Part shown: positions 18,499 to 27,709 of the stretch, piece after piece | How positions within the stretch are numbered: the stretch's first letter is position 1 | Layout: each line of letters begins with the position of its first letter | DNA from: Thecamonas trahens ATCC 50062 | Lineage: Eukaryota > Apusozoa > Apusomonadida > Apusomonadidae | Length of the DNA stretch: 64,000 nucleotides | Assembly: GCF_000142905.1 (NCBI RefSeq) | Contig: NW_013657652.1 | Span: 120,600 to 184,599 of the forward strand | Direction of reading: 5' to 3' | Translations under genes and position numbers: made by a program | The notes under the pieces: model-generated | Seen by the model: the letters and a program-made list of their open reading frames with translations, nothing else | Databases searched by the model: none | Told to the model about the DNA's origin: nothing

Positions 18499-20147
18499 TC
18501 ATCGCGGAGGTGGATGGAGCGGTCAAAGGGAACCTTGTAGCGATCAAGGATGGCCGGCTGCTTGGCAGCGACCTCGTCAACGTCAAAGAACAGGATGATG
18601 TCGTTGTCGGTGCGGATGGAGATGGTGGAGGAGCCGCCGGCGATAGCGGTCTCGAGCTTGGTGACAAAGTCGCGAACAGATGCGACCTTGACGCCGTTGA
18701 CCGAAGAGATGATGGCGTGCTCATAGTCGTCGTAGCCGTAGTTGATCGAGTCGGAGAGGATGCCCGAAAAGACAACGAGCTCCTCGAGCTCGGGCGTCCG
18801 CACTCCGCACTTGTAGTGGTAGAGCAAGTCCTTGGGCGCGGTCTCGCGCCAGTCGTCCCAGGTCTCGAGGAGGCCACGGGTCAGCGGCTGGAAGACGAGC
18901 CCGCCGTAGATAAAGTAGACTGGCTTGATGTCGTACTGTTGCTTGGGCACGAGCCGAGCGTACGGCTTGAGCTCGACGTCGACCGAGACGACGACGCCGT
19001 CGCGGAGGACATCGATGGCGAGCACGTCGCCGACGTAAAACTCGTGGTAGAGGACGGAGAAAAAGGTGCGGAACTTGCCTGCGTACAGAACGGTGCCATT
19101 GTTGTGGATGCGGTTGCCGCCGATGGCCAGCAGCACGTCGCCCGGGAGCAGCCGCTCCCAGGCCGACATCTCGTACAGAGTCTTGGCTACGAGGACGCCG
19201 GTCATGTCGTCGGTCATGCCCTTGGCCCGCCGCAGCTGCGGCGCCTCGAGCGTCTGGTGAATGATGCCGAGGATGGGAAAGACGTTCGGCAGGCCGTCAA
19301 AGTAGCAGCGGAGAAAGTGGTGGATGATGCAAGTCGGCACAATCTCGCCGATGTTCTGCGCGTCGTCCATGCCCTGGATGGCGATGCCAAGGATGGTGTC
19401 GCGGAGAAAGGCCGGCCCGCCCGAGTTGCCCGAGTTCATCGCCGCGTCGACGGTGATGGCCAGCAGCCGCCGCGAAGAGTGAGTGTAGCTCTGGACTTCG
19501 ATGCGCGAGACGACACCGTCGGTGATCGAGAGCTCGTGCCCGCCGACCGGAAAGCCCACCAGCGAGATCTTGGAGCGGAGCGAGGGCAGAAAGTCGGGCG
19601 CACCGAGGACAGCCCGCGGCACGTCGTCAAGAAAGCCCGGCGGCGACGCGTCGTCCACCACCTTGAGCAGCGCCAGATCAGCCTCGTGGCAGACAGCCAC
19701 GACGTCGGCTACGGCCTTGCCCGGATCCGAGCTCTTCTGCAGCTGGACAAAGGTACCGTCAGCCACAACATGGGCAGCAGTGAGGATCAGCCCGCCTTCG
19801 ATGCACACGCCGGAACCCGAGCACGACGACGGCCTGCATGACTGCCACGGCACATCGAAATCGACTTGCTGATAGGTAGTGAGGACCTTGACCACCGAGG
19901 CCTTGTACAGCACCGTCGCCGGCTCTCCATCACCAGCCACACCATCAGCTGCAGCACTCGGTCTGCCACATCCCAACCCGCCAGCCGATCCCGATGAGCT
20001 TGCTGATGCCGACGCGCCCGACTCTGAGCTAGAGCCAGAGGATGATCCTGCCATAGTGGTGGTGGTGGTGGCAGTAGTAGCCGTCGGGGTGGCCGTGGCC
20101 GTGGCCGTAGGGGTCGGCGGTGGCTCAGAGGCTGGTGGCGCAGACAT
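18495..20147 (-). CDS. Deg/HtrA-type serine protease with PDZ domains (DEG9/Nma111-like)
   Basis: A 550-residue protein read from MSAPPASEPPPTPTATATAT; an upstream in-frame ATG at 20489 would only add translated CT-rich leader. After a disordered Thr/Ser/Ala region, a trypsin-like domain carries the triad: His in LTAAHVV (about 126), Asp in HEADLALLKV (about 154) and Ser in GNSGGPAF (about 239). GFPVGG and GVVSRIEV precede it as in Deg proteases. Two PDZ-like domains follow (GVLVAKTLYEMSAWERLLPG, then a more degenerate one near IISSVNGVKVAS). The ATP-independent protease role in protein quality control or regulated processing is family knowledge. No transit peptide or TM is evident, so a nuclear or cytosolic location as for Nma111 is the best guess. 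Confidence 0.92.
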   Translation of the reverse strand: MSAPPASEPPPTPTATATATPTATTATTTTTMAGSSSGSSSESGASASASSSGSAGGLGCGRPSAAADGVAGDGEPATVLYKASVVKVLTTYQQVDFDVPWQSCRPSSCSGSGVCIEGGLILTAAHVVADGTFVQLQKSSDPGKAVADVVAVCHEADLALLKVVDDASPPGFLDDVPRAVLGAPDFLPSLRSKISLVGFPVGGHELSITDGVVSRIEVQSYTHSSRRLLAITVDAAMNSGNSGGPAFLRDTILGIAIQGMDDAQNIGEIVPTCIIHHFLRCYFDGLPNVFPILGIIHQTLEAPQLRRAKGMTDDMTGVLVAKTLYEMSAWERLLPGDVLLAIGGNRIHNNGTVLYAGKFRTFFSVLYHEFYVGDVLAIDVLRDGVVVSVDVELKPYARLVPKQQYDIKPVYFIYGGLVFQPLTRGLLETWDDWRETAPKDLLYHYKCGVRTPELEELVVFSGILSDSINYGYDDYEHAIISSVNGVKVASVRDFVTKLETAIAGGSSTISIRTDNDIILFFDVDEVAAKQPAILDRYKVPFDRSIHLRDE

Positions 20148-20496
20148 GGGCGCGGGGGATTGAAGGGGAGGAGGAGGGGTAGGGAAGTGTGGAAGGGGAG
20201 GGGGGAGGGGGGAGGGAGGGGGAGGTGGCGGAGGAGGGTGAACGGGTGAAGGAAGGAATGGAAGGGGAGGGGAGAGGAGGGGAAGGGGAGGGGAGGGGAG
20301 GGAGTGGTGGAAGGATCGGGTTGGCCGTAGCCAGCCGCAGGTCGCAGTGGGGTAGGTATGTACAAGGGAGGGGGGAGAATATTGTGGTTTGGGAGAGGGG
20401 GAGAGAGGGGGGGAGGAGGGGGGGGGGGGGGGGCGGAGATAGCCATCACTACCCCGTATCAATATCATCATCTCCATCTCCATCTCCACATCCTGA
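20148..20496. other. CT-rich (sense) leader/promoter of the Deg protease gene
   Basis: About 350 bases of G/A-rich plus-strand sequence (GGGGAGGGG units and a G run at about 20420-20434) lie directly upstream of the minus-strand protease start, making a C/T-rich strand in the sense direction. No credible ORF is present; the apparent Pro-rich extension of the protease is translated leader. Confidence 0.6.
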
Positions 20497-20652
20497 TGCC
20501 TGGCCTGATGCCTACCTGGCCTGATACCTACCTGGCCTGATACCTACCTGGCCTGATACCTACCTGGCCTGATACCTACCTGGCCTGATACCTACCTGGC
20601 CTGATACCTACCTGGCCTGATACCTACCTGGCCTGATACCTACCTGGCCTGA
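20497..20652. repeat. 16-base minisatellite (unit CTACCTGGCCTGATAC)
   Basis: Roughly nine to ten head-to-tail copies of a 16-base unit; the first copies are slightly degenerate (TGATGC) and the inner copies are identical. It is intergenic between the divergent protease (-) and ankyrin (+) genes. There are no spacers of unique sequence, so it is not a CRISPR array. Confidence 0.95.
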
Positions 20653-20798
20653 CAGCACCGGCCAACCCTCTTCCCTCCCCGCCCTATCACCCCAACCCCA
20701 ACCACAACCACAACCTCCTCCTCCTCCACCTGCTCCTCACCACACTCCCTCGAACACACACTCCCCACACACACACACACAACCACCTCCACCACTCC

Positions 20799-21725
20799 AT
20801 GCACACACACACACACATGCAGAACGAGCTCGAGTCGTCGGCGGTGTACAAGGCGGCCCGGGCCGGGCGGGCCAAGCGGGTGAAGAGCCTGCTGGCGTCG
20901 GGCAAGCATGTGGCCAAGGTCCGCCAGGTCGATGGCTACGGGAACACTGTCCTCCATGTTGCTGCTGCAGAGGGCCATGCCGGTGTGGTGGCTGTCCTGC
21001 TTGCCTCGAGGCTCGTCGATGCCCGCTTGTACAACGCTGTTGGCCTCGCTCCGCTCCATCTCGCTGCTGCCGCTGGCCACCACGACGTTGCCTCTCTCCT
21101 GCTCAATCCGCCGCCGGAGAACGTCTCACTCACGGCACAGCTCAAGGCCATGTTTGGCTCGTCGGCTGCTTTGCGCGCCCGTGGAGGTCGCTCGAACGCT
21201 GCCGGCGACGCCCCGGATGAGTCCGCCGACGACGGTGCGAGCCAGGCCGACGATCCGGTCGCGGTCTCGCCGGACCTCTCCACTGTCCACGGCATCACGC
21301 CGCTGATGCTCGCCGCTGACGGCGGGCACGCTGATGTCACTGCCCTCCTCCTCGCCAACGGTGCGAGTGTCCACGCTGTTGCCGACGATCGCGGCCGCAC
21401 CGCTCTGCACTACGCCTCGCTCCGGGGCCACGCAGACGTCATTGACGTCCTCATCCGCCGCGGCGGCGCCTCTATCGATCTGCCCACAAGTTCGGGCGAG
21501 ACTCCGATCGACGTCGCAGCCTCTCCGCTCATTGCCCGCGCCCTCGTCAGGCTCGCTGGCGGAAAGCTGCCAGGCTCCCATCCCGACGCCGCCACAGCCT
21601 CGTCCGCCACCGCCCGGCACACCTCCGCCGCGCGCTTCGCCGCCCTCTCTTCTTTCCTTCCTGATGATGCTGCCGTTTACATCCCCAAGACCAAGTCGCG
21701 CCGCCGTCGCCGCAAGAAAAAGTAA
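20799..21725 (+). CDS. Ankyrin-repeat protein
   Basis: A 308-residue protein; the functional start may be MQNELESSAVYKAARAGRAK at 20817, because the six residues before it come from a CA repeat. Ankyrin repeats are visible at GNTVLHVAAAEGHAGVVAVL, LAPLHLAAAAGHHDVASLLL, ITPLMLAADGGHADVTALLL, RTALHYASLRGHADVIDVLI and ETPIDVAAS, with a ~65-residue acidic insertion between the second and third. The C-terminus ends in a strongly basic run (SRRRRRKKK) that could be a nuclear localisation signal. It is a protein-protein interaction scaffold whose partner is unknown. Confidence 0.9.
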   Translation: MHTHTHMQNELESSAVYKAARAGRAKRVKSLLASGKHVAKVRQVDGYGNTVLHVAAAEGHAGVVAVLLASRLVDARLYNAVGLAPLHLAAAAGHHDVASLLLNPPPENVSLTAQLKAMFGSSAALRARGGRSNAAGDAPDESADDGASQADDPVAVSPDLSTVHGITPLMLAADGGHADVTALLLANGASVHAVADDRGRTALHYASLRGHADVIDVLIRRGGASIDLPTSSGETPIDVAASPLIARALVRLAGGKLPGSHPDAATASSATARHTSAARFAALSSFLPDDAAVYIPKTKSRRRRRKKK

Positions 21726-21970
21726 ACTTTGGTTCTTCAGAAATGTTGCCTGATGTTTACTATGTCACCGCAACCTCTGCTCACAGTTTGACCGTCGATC
21801 TCCTTTTTGGCCGCCTCGTCCCGCCTCGCCCGCCTCCTCCACACGTAAACGCCGTGCTGGGCGAGCCTCCCTCATCTACCCGCTTCTGCCAAGAGCCCCA
21901 AACACGGACATCATGCCAGTACATTAGAGCTCTCCATCCAAGCTTTATACCTCCACACACTTTACTTTAC

Positions 21971-24403
21971 TTACAGCCTGTGCGAGAGATCCAGCGAGTT
22001 GTGCGACGAGGCCTTGCGCGGGGTAAGGGCCTCGGCGTCATCGCCGACAATTGCGCCAGAGGCCGACGCCGCGGCCGGGCCCTTCTCGGTCGCCGACTTG
22101 AGGGCGCGCGACTGGGCGTAGAACTCGTCAAGCGACATCTCCTTGAGGAAGACAAAGCCGCGGGTGGCGCGGATGAGCGGCTCCGGGTGCTTCTGGAACC
22201 AGTCACGGCCGAGGCAGGTCTTGAGGATAAAGTACTGGTCCTGCTGGATCTGCTGGGTGAGGTCAGAGAACGGACCGTCATGCTCGTACGACGGAAACGA
22301 GGCGTCGCGCTGCGAGCCGTACGAGTTGAGGAACGACGACTCGAGAATGGCAAAGTCCATGAGCGTGACTGGGATGTACATGTTGGAGAACGAGGGATGG
22401 AACCGGTACCACACGTTGCGGTAGCCGATGCACGAGACCTGGGCTGCCGGGCGCGCCTCCTTGTACAGCCTGAGCGCCGTGGTCAGCGCCTGCAGCACCT
22501 TGTAGTGGGTATCCTGCGCATTTTCCGGATCGAGTGCCATCGTCACCACATCGGGCTCATACTCCTTGAGGTAATCGAGAATGGGCAGGACGTCGCGGGT
22601 AACCTCGGGCTCCTCGTCAAACAGGTTGGCGGTGTAGAACTGGAGCCGCGCGTGGAAGACGTCGCGGGTCTCCCACCCCAGCCAGGCCCACACGCAGTCG
22701 GCCTCCCACTCGCGGCACTTGCCCTTGAGCATCTGGACGTCCGGCGTGTTGCGCTGGCCATCGTACTGCGTCGAAAAGTAGTTGAGCAGGACCGAGATGC
22801 GCGTCGAGAGCGAGGCCACATCAGGCGTGTCCGAGTAAATCTCGATGAGGTTGCGGATGAGCCGCCGCGCGATGCCCTGCTCCTTCATCGGCTCCGACTT
22901 GGCTGCCACCCCGTCGAGGTACTGCCACACGTCGCGGTTGCGCCCGTCCTCGGACGCAGGATCAAAGTAAGACCGCTCCGCCGCCAGCTTGGCAAACTCC
23001 TTGGTATGGATAAACCGCTCGGCAATGCCCAGCTGCTCCACCATAAACTTGTTGGTCACCGAGTTGAAGCCCGAGGTCATGCAAGCAAATTTGTGCGAGT
23101 TGGTCGGGTTCGACGTCTGCCGCATCACCCCGGCCATGTACCCGAGCATGACGTCGTCGTGGTGCGGCTCGGTGTGGAGGAATCGCGTCGAGTCGTACGT
23201 CCGGCACCCGGCCTCGATGCGCGAAACGAGTAGGTCAAAGACCTGCTGCGCAACGCGAGGAAGGAGCGCGTCCACAGACATGTCCTTCTGCTGCGCAAAC
23301 CGGGTGAGCACAAGCGCAGCCCGCGGCGAGGCTGCAACGTCCGACGGCGTCAGCTGCACAAGCTCCTTGTGGACCGAGACGCAGAGGTCCACAAGAACCT
23401 CGACCACATTCTCCATGGTGATCGTCTCGGCGCTCGCAAGCCGGTACAGCTCGCGCTTGGCAAGCTGCTTGGCCGCGCCCTCGGTGATGTAGAACCGCGC
23501 AGAGTCGAGCGAGTGCAGGACCGTCGCCGGCAGCGCCACTGTTGCGGCCTGGGTCAACGACTTGGCCACAATCGACGACTTGGACTCGCCCGCCGCAATG
23601 ATGATCGCCACGCACTCGGGATTGTACGTGATGGTGCCTAGCCCAATGGTGATTACAAGCCGCTTCGACGACACCTCGATGCCGCCCAGGTCGCCCGCCG
23701 CCGCGGCCTGTGTCTCGTAGTTGATCGGTGAGAGCCGCGTCGTCGAAAAGTGGTCAGCGCCGGAGCAGTTGAACGCAATGTGTCCGTCCGGCCCGATGCC
23801 GCCGAGGAAGAACCCGATGCCACCCAGCGCCCGAATCCGTGCCTCGTGCGCGTTGCACCACTCGTCAACCTTGATGATCTCGTCTCGCTGCCGCCGCTCT
23901 TGCTCGTTGCATGGCGCACGGAACCGGAGCGAGAGGTCCACGCCCTCGGTCGCATCAAACACAGACATGTCGCAAATCGTCGACCCGTCGATCAGTAGCG
24001 CCTTTTCGGGATCAAACCCCATCCCGCGAAGGTACAGCAAGTCCACGTACGAGTAAAACGAGTTGGACTGCCGCGGGTTGATGGGGAAGAACTCGTCGAT
24101 CTGCACGAAAATGAGCGACCCGATGTCGGGCTTGGCCTCGGGCCCGTACTCGAGCCCGTACTCGCTCAGCACTTCCACGACCGCAGGCTCGCCCCACCCG
24201 TTGAGGATCCGCGTCACCCACTTGATAAAGTACTCGGGTGTCTTGCCTGTCGGGAGCGAGACCACTCCGCCTGGGTTCGCCTGCGCCCACTCGATAAACC
24301 GCAGCGCAGTCACCTTGCCCAGGTCCGGAAAGTTGTCCACCACAATCGTCGGCACCCGCTCGTCATCGAAAAACCCAGGGTAGCCAGACTTGGCCATTGC
24401 CAT
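21971..24403 (-). CDS. Glucosamine-6-phosphate deaminase-like (NagB) fused to PIG-L/LmbE deacetylase-like domain
   Basis: 810 residues from MAMAKSGYPGFFDDERVPTI; an in-frame ATG at 24475 adds 24 poorly conserved residues. The N-terminal half is a NagB/isomerase-like domain with SLPTGKTPEYFI, QIDEFFPI, the active-site region FFLGGIGPDGHIAFN and STTRLS. The C-terminal half carries PIG-L metal-binding features: TEPHHDDVMLGYMAG near residue 412 and DPENAQDTHYKV near 620. This two-domain order is known from Bacteroidetes glucosamine-6-phosphate deaminases. It would deaminate, and possibly deacetylate, amino-sugar phosphates or related substrates. HxDD is kept though the usual HPDD is HHDD. The gene has the same GC-rich codon use as its neighbours, so any transfer is old. 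Confidence 0.88.
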   Translation of the reverse strand: MAMAKSGYPGFFDDERVPTIVVDNFPDLGKVTALRFIEWAQANPGGVVSLPTGKTPEYFIKWVTRILNGWGEPAVVEVLSEYGLEYGPEAKPDIGSLIFVQIDEFFPINPRQSNSFYSYVDLLYLRGMGFDPEKALLIDGSTICDMSVFDATEGVDLSLRFRAPCNEQERRQRDEIIKVDEWCNAHEARIRALGGIGFFLGGIGPDGHIAFNCSGADHFSTTRLSPINYETQAAAAGDLGGIEVSSKRLVITIGLGTITYNPECVAIIIAAGESKSSIVAKSLTQAATVALPATVLHSLDSARFYITEGAAKQLAKRELYRLASAETITMENVVEVLVDLCVSVHKELVQLTPSDVAASPRAALVLTRFAQQKDMSVDALLPRVAQQVFDLLVSRIEAGCRTYDSTRFLHTEPHHDDVMLGYMAGVMRQTSNPTNSHKFACMTSGFNSVTNKFMVEQLGIAERFIHTKEFAKLAAERSYFDPASEDGRNRDVWQYLDGVAAKSEPMKEQGIARRLIRNLIEIYSDTPDVASLSTRISVLLNYFSTQYDGQRNTPDVQMLKGKCREWEADCVWAWLGWETRDVFHARLQFYTANLFDEEPEVTRDVLPILDYLKEYEPDVVTMALDPENAQDTHYKVLQALTTALRLYKEARPAAQVSCIGYRNVWYRFHPSFSNMYIPVTLMDFAILESSFLNSYGSQRDASFPSYEHDGPFSDLTQQIQQDQYFILKTCLGRDWFQKHPEPLIRATRGFVFLKEMSLDEFYAQSRALKSATEKGPAAASASGAIVGDDAEALTPRKASSHNSLDLSHRL

Positions 24404-24476
24404 CTTTTCCACCTCGGACCTGCAACCCCGCTCGCCCGGCCGCCACGTCATCTCTAACTTGGTGAGTCGCGGCATG

Positions 24477-24554
24477 TTCCTCCACCGCCGCCACCACCGA
24501 CTCGTGGATGCGGATAGCCATGGCAGTATGGCTCGAGAGTACAAAGAGATTTCA
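24477..24554. repeat. Dispersed 78-base duplicate, copy 1 (copy 2 at 26748-26824)
   Basis: TTCCTCCACCGCCGCCACCA through GAGATTTCA is the same in both places apart from one indel in an A run (ACAAAG versus ACAAG). In copy 2 it covers the 5' leader, the ATG and the first 15 codons of the zinc transporter. In copy 1 it sits immediately upstream of the NagB-LmbE gene, in the same orientation, ending two bases from that gene's ATG at 24475. Confidence 0.95.
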
Positions 24555-24630
24555 TCACCCAAGCTTGCAGGAACGCAACCATCCCACCCCCCAGCATCCG
24601 TGCTACTACCTTGCCTCTCATTTCCACTCA

Positions 24631-25003
24631 TCACAGCAGCCACAGCAGGTGGCTAGGCCGTAGAAGTGCAGCTTTCGCTGCTTTGCGTGCCGAAAAATAA
24701 AATGTCTCCACAACTTGGGGCAACGAGTGCGCATGACGTGGAGAGGCTGGGACTGGCGCAGGTACTGCGGGACAGCCATGGCGACTGGGGGGGGGGGGGC
24801 AGTGTCTCGGCATGGAATCTAGGAAATAAAGCACATGCGGGTACGTACCCATGGGCAAGGATCTCAGATGGCCGCCGGTTGAGGGCGGAGGTGCCCGGTG
24901 AAGGGGTGGCCTCGGTCTCGGACGAGTCATCGTGGCCATTGGACAACAGGCTGGTCTTCGGTGGCGTCTGGAGGAAGGCAGACGTGGGCGAAGCAGTGGA
25001 CAT
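24631..25003 (-). CDS. Possible small two-exon gene of unknown function
   Basis: The first exon 25003-24849 would encode MSTASPTSAFLQTPPKTSLL followed by a Ser/Thr/Pro-rich stretch ending SEILAHG, with a strong GTACGT donor. A C12 polypyrimidine tract and CAG acceptor near 24789 could start a second exon running to a stop at 24631 (ending RPSHLLWLL), but other acceptors and frames are possible. The N-terminus looks like a real disordered protein start, with a 5' poly-C tract 20-30 bases upstream as at other genes here. There is no domain and the exon structure is unproven. Confidence 0.35.
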
Positions 25004-25250
25004 GATGGAGTAGTTGCTTAGAGGGGGGGGGGGGGAGGTAGGAAGGGAGTGTGTGTGCGTGTGTGCTAGAGACAAGTCGTAGCTAGCCCCGTCTGACCCG
25101 CAAGCCAGCTCCCCCAGGCCCATTTCCGGCCCGCACCACTGTTGCTGACGCCGAACAGCAACAATGCAGCGCTTGTTTTTGGCCACAGCTTGGCGGGAGT
25201 GCCCAATGCCTAGTACGCGCCCTCCCCTCCATTCTTTTACCGTGGCGCTG

Positions 25251-26792
25251 CTACTGGCAACGGATGCCTGGCCGGGTCGTGACGGTGCAGTCGTTGAGCG
25301 GCGAGTCCATCTGGATGGTGGTGTGACCGATGCCGTGCGAGTTGCAAATGTGCTCGGCAGCGGTGAGGACGTCGGCGTGGTGCGACTGCTCGGCGATGAT
25401 GTGAGCCGAGAGGAAGATGTTGTCAAAGGTGAGCGACCAGACGTGGAGGTGGTGCATGCCGCGAAAGTGCGGGATGGCCCGCAACTGCGCCTTGAGCTGG
25501 GGCATGTCGACGGTCTCGGGCGTCGAGTGCATGAGGACCCGGAGGATGCCGCGAACGAGCGAGACGGTGGTAAAGAGGGTGATGATACCAAAGAGGAGCG
25601 AGGCAACCGGGTCGGCGATGTTGTACAGCGAGCCATGCTTCGTTGGTGTGCCGTAGGTAAAGTGGTTGCCAGCCCAGATGACGCCTGCGGCGGCAATGAC
25701 TCCAACAGACTGTGCACAGTCGCCGAGGACGTGGATAAAGGCGGCCCGGACGTTAACGTTGCCCACGCCCGAGTTTGGCAACTCGTCGACTGTCGCCGTG
25801 CCGTGGGCATGGCCGTGGGCATGGCCGTGGGCATGCACTTCAGCCGGTGCGGAGGCCTGCCCGCCGTGCGAGTGCGAGTGCGAGTGCGAATGCCCGCCGC
25901 CGCCGTGCGAGTGTGAGTGCGAGGCGTTGCCCCACGCCAGAATGAGCGCGTCGATAATGTTGACCAAGAGACCGGCGCTGCCGATGATGGTCATGATGAC
26001 CGAGTCGATGGCGTCGCCCTCGCGCTTGACGTCTGACACCAGGCGGACAATGGCCTCGTAGGTGATGATCGACACAAGGACCCAGATGGTGACAATTGAC
26101 GCCAGCGCACCCAGAATCTCTGCTCGCTGGTAGCCAAAGGTCATCTTGTCTGTCGACTTTTTCTTCGACAGGTGCATGGCAAAGAGCGAGAGGCACATCG
26201 CCGCCACATCCGTCAGCAGATGCGCGGCGTCGGTCATGATCGCCAGCGAGCCGGCAACGTACCCACCAGCAATTTCCACGCACATAAAGATGACCGTGAA
26301 AACAGTGGCAATGATCAGCGCCCGCCGCGCCTTCTGGTCACGCGCCCGCTGCGCTGGCATCACCGTTTGGGCCTCACGATCGCCGATGCTGCCGCCCTCG
26401 GCGCTGCCGCCCGACTGGATCGAAAACGTCGACGTCAGCAGCGGTTGCCGCTCGTCATGCACCGTCGCGTCGCCGCTGGCAATTGTCAGCTTTGCTGCCG
26501 CCACGTCCACACTTGTGCTCGGCTCGCTTGCGGGGCCTCCAGCCACGCCCGTCGCCTCCATCGGCAGCCGGGCCTCGGCGGACGGCGAGTTTTCCCGCGC
26601 CACGTCCGCATCGCTACTTGCCGGCGTCGAGAAGGCCGAGCCGCTAACTTCAGATGTGAGATGTGGAGTCGATGGAGCCAGCTGGTGAGCTGACAAAGGC
26701 TCCAAGGAACGCCCCGGCTCGACACGGGTCTCGGCCTCGAGCAGCGCTTCCTCCACCGCCGCCACCACCGACTCGTGGATGCGGATAGCCAT
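25251..26792 (-). CDS. Zinc transporter, cation diffusion facilitator (ZnT/SLC30) family
   Basis: A 513-residue protein read from MAIRIHESVVAAVEEALLEA; the longer in-frame start lies in leader sequence. After a ~190-residue disordered cytosolic N-terminus, six TM helices follow (IIATVFTVIFMCVEIAGGYV, IMTDAAHLLTDVAAM, and so on). The zinc site residues are present: HxxxD in TM II (DAAHLLTD) and in TM V (FIHVLGDCAQS). A His-rich loop with HSHSHGG and HGHAHGHAHG arrays lies between TM IV and V, as in vesicular ZnTs. A cytosolic C-terminal domain carries HHLHVWSLT. It would export Zn2+ from the cytosol into vesicles or out of the cell in exchange for protons. Its first codons and leader are duplicated upstream of the neighbouring NagB-LmbE gene. 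Confidence 0.95.
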   Translation of the reverse strand: MAIRIHESVVAAVEEALLEAETRVEPGRSLEPLSAHQLAPSTPHLTSEVSGSAFSTPASSDADVARENSPSAEARLPMEATGVAGGPASEPSTSVDVAAAKLTIASGDATVHDERQPLLTSTFSIQSGGSAEGGSIGDREAQTVMPAQRARDQKARRALIIATVFTVIFMCVEIAGGYVAGSLAIMTDAAHLLTDVAAMCLSLFAMHLSKKKSTDKMTFGYQRAEILGALASIVTIWVLVSIITYEAIVRLVSDVKREGDAIDSVIMTIIGSAGLLVNIIDALILAWGNASHSHSHGGGGHSHSHSHSHGGQASAPAEVHAHGHAHGHAHGTATVDELPNSGVGNVNVRAAFIHVLGDCAQSVGVIAAAGVIWAGNHFTYGTPTKHGSLYNIADPVASLLFGIITLFTTVSLVRGILRVLMHSTPETVDMPQLKAQLRAIPHFRGMHHLHVWSLTFDNIFLSAHIIAEQSHHADVLTAAEHICNSHGIGHTTIQMDSPLNDCTVTTRPGIRCQ

Positions 26793-27118
26793 GGCAGTAT
26801 GGCTCGAGAGTACAAGAGATTTCAACAACTGAGGTTGTGCCTCTACAAAGGGGGTCGGCGGAAGAACGCTGGACCTGCGTCTACTCTCCGCCGTCGACGT
26901 GGATAAGTGGTGGTGAGCGTGTGGTGTGACACGAGTCACGGGTGTCAAGCGGGGGGCGGGGGGAACCATGCGGCGGGGGCAGGCGGCGGCGGTGGAGACT
27001 CTTGCGCGCGTGACATGAATGATTATTTCATCATGCCCACATTCGGTAGCAGCAAGCGACACGCGGACGGGATGGGGATAGGAATAGGGGCGTGCATGGC
27101 TTGGTTTTGATTTGTCCT
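26793..27118. other. Intergenic region upstream of the zinc transporter
   Basis: About 325 bases between the zinc transporter start and the uL13 stop. It has a G-rich plus strand near 26950-26980 (C-rich on the transporter's sense strand) and is otherwise of ordinary composition. No gene is seen. Confidence 0.55.
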
Positions 27119-27709
27119 TTACAGGTTGGTGGCGGTGTAGAGCTCGGCAAGCTCACCCTGGAGCGCGGCCGACGGGTTCTGGGCGGCAGCAATCTTCTTG
27201 GTGGCGGCCTTCTTGGCAGCGTAGTAGGTGGCAGCGCGGGCACGGCGCTTGTCCTCGAGGCGGTCGACGACATCGGCGTACTTCCAGCCGACCTCCGACG
27301 CGAGGCGCTTGAGCACGGTGGTCTTGCGGCCCGGAGTCAGGCGGGTCACGCGGAGGGCCTCCGGGACGACCATGGTCTTCATGCGGTCGTACGGCGGCGG
27401 GACACCGTCGAAGACCTTGAAGCGGCCGAGGGCGGCAGCACCACGCGGGAGCTTGTGCGGGAGCATACCACGGACGACGCGGTAGAGCATCTTCGACGGG
27501 GCACGGAAGTGCACGTGGCCGCGCTTCGGGTTGGTGTTCATGCGCTTGCGAAGGTAGCGGAGGAACTTGCACTTGTTGCGGACAAAGACGCCAGTGACCT
27601 CGATCTCCTCACAGCGGACGACGACGACCTTCTGGCCGTTAAGCAGCTGCTTGGCAATGACAGACGCGAGCCGGCCAAGCAGGTGGCCACGCCCGTCCAC
27701 GACAACAAC
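27119..27709 (-). CDS. RPL13A: Cytosolic large-subunit ribosomal protein uL13 (L13a/L16), first exon not resolved
   Basis: The exon begins [20 protein letters not shown] right after a CAG acceptor (27711-27710); an in-frame TGA lies upstream, so a short 5' exon carrying the initiator Met must exist further upstream. The body contains the family blocks [53 protein letters not shown] and [14 protein letters not shown], with the eukaryotic C-terminal extension. It is about 196 residues, close to the usual ~200. It is a structural component of the 60S subunit. A candidate GTAAGA donor lies near 27800, but the exon before it has a stop in the obvious frame, so the first exon is left open. Confidence 0.95.
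   Translation of the reverse strand, partial: VVVVDGRGHLLGRLASVIAKQLLNGQKVVVVRCEEIEVTGVFVRNKCKFLRYLRKRMNTNPKRGHVHFRAPSKMLYRVVRGMLPHKLPRGAAALGRFKVFDGVPPPYDRMKTMVVPEALRVTRLTPGRKTTVLKRLASEVGWKYADVVDRLEDKRRARAATYYAAKKAATKKIAAAQNPSAALQGELAELYTATNL

Noticed and set aside
20497-20652. CRISPR array
   Set aside because: Units are directly abutted without unique spacers; it is a minisatellite in eukaryotic DNA.
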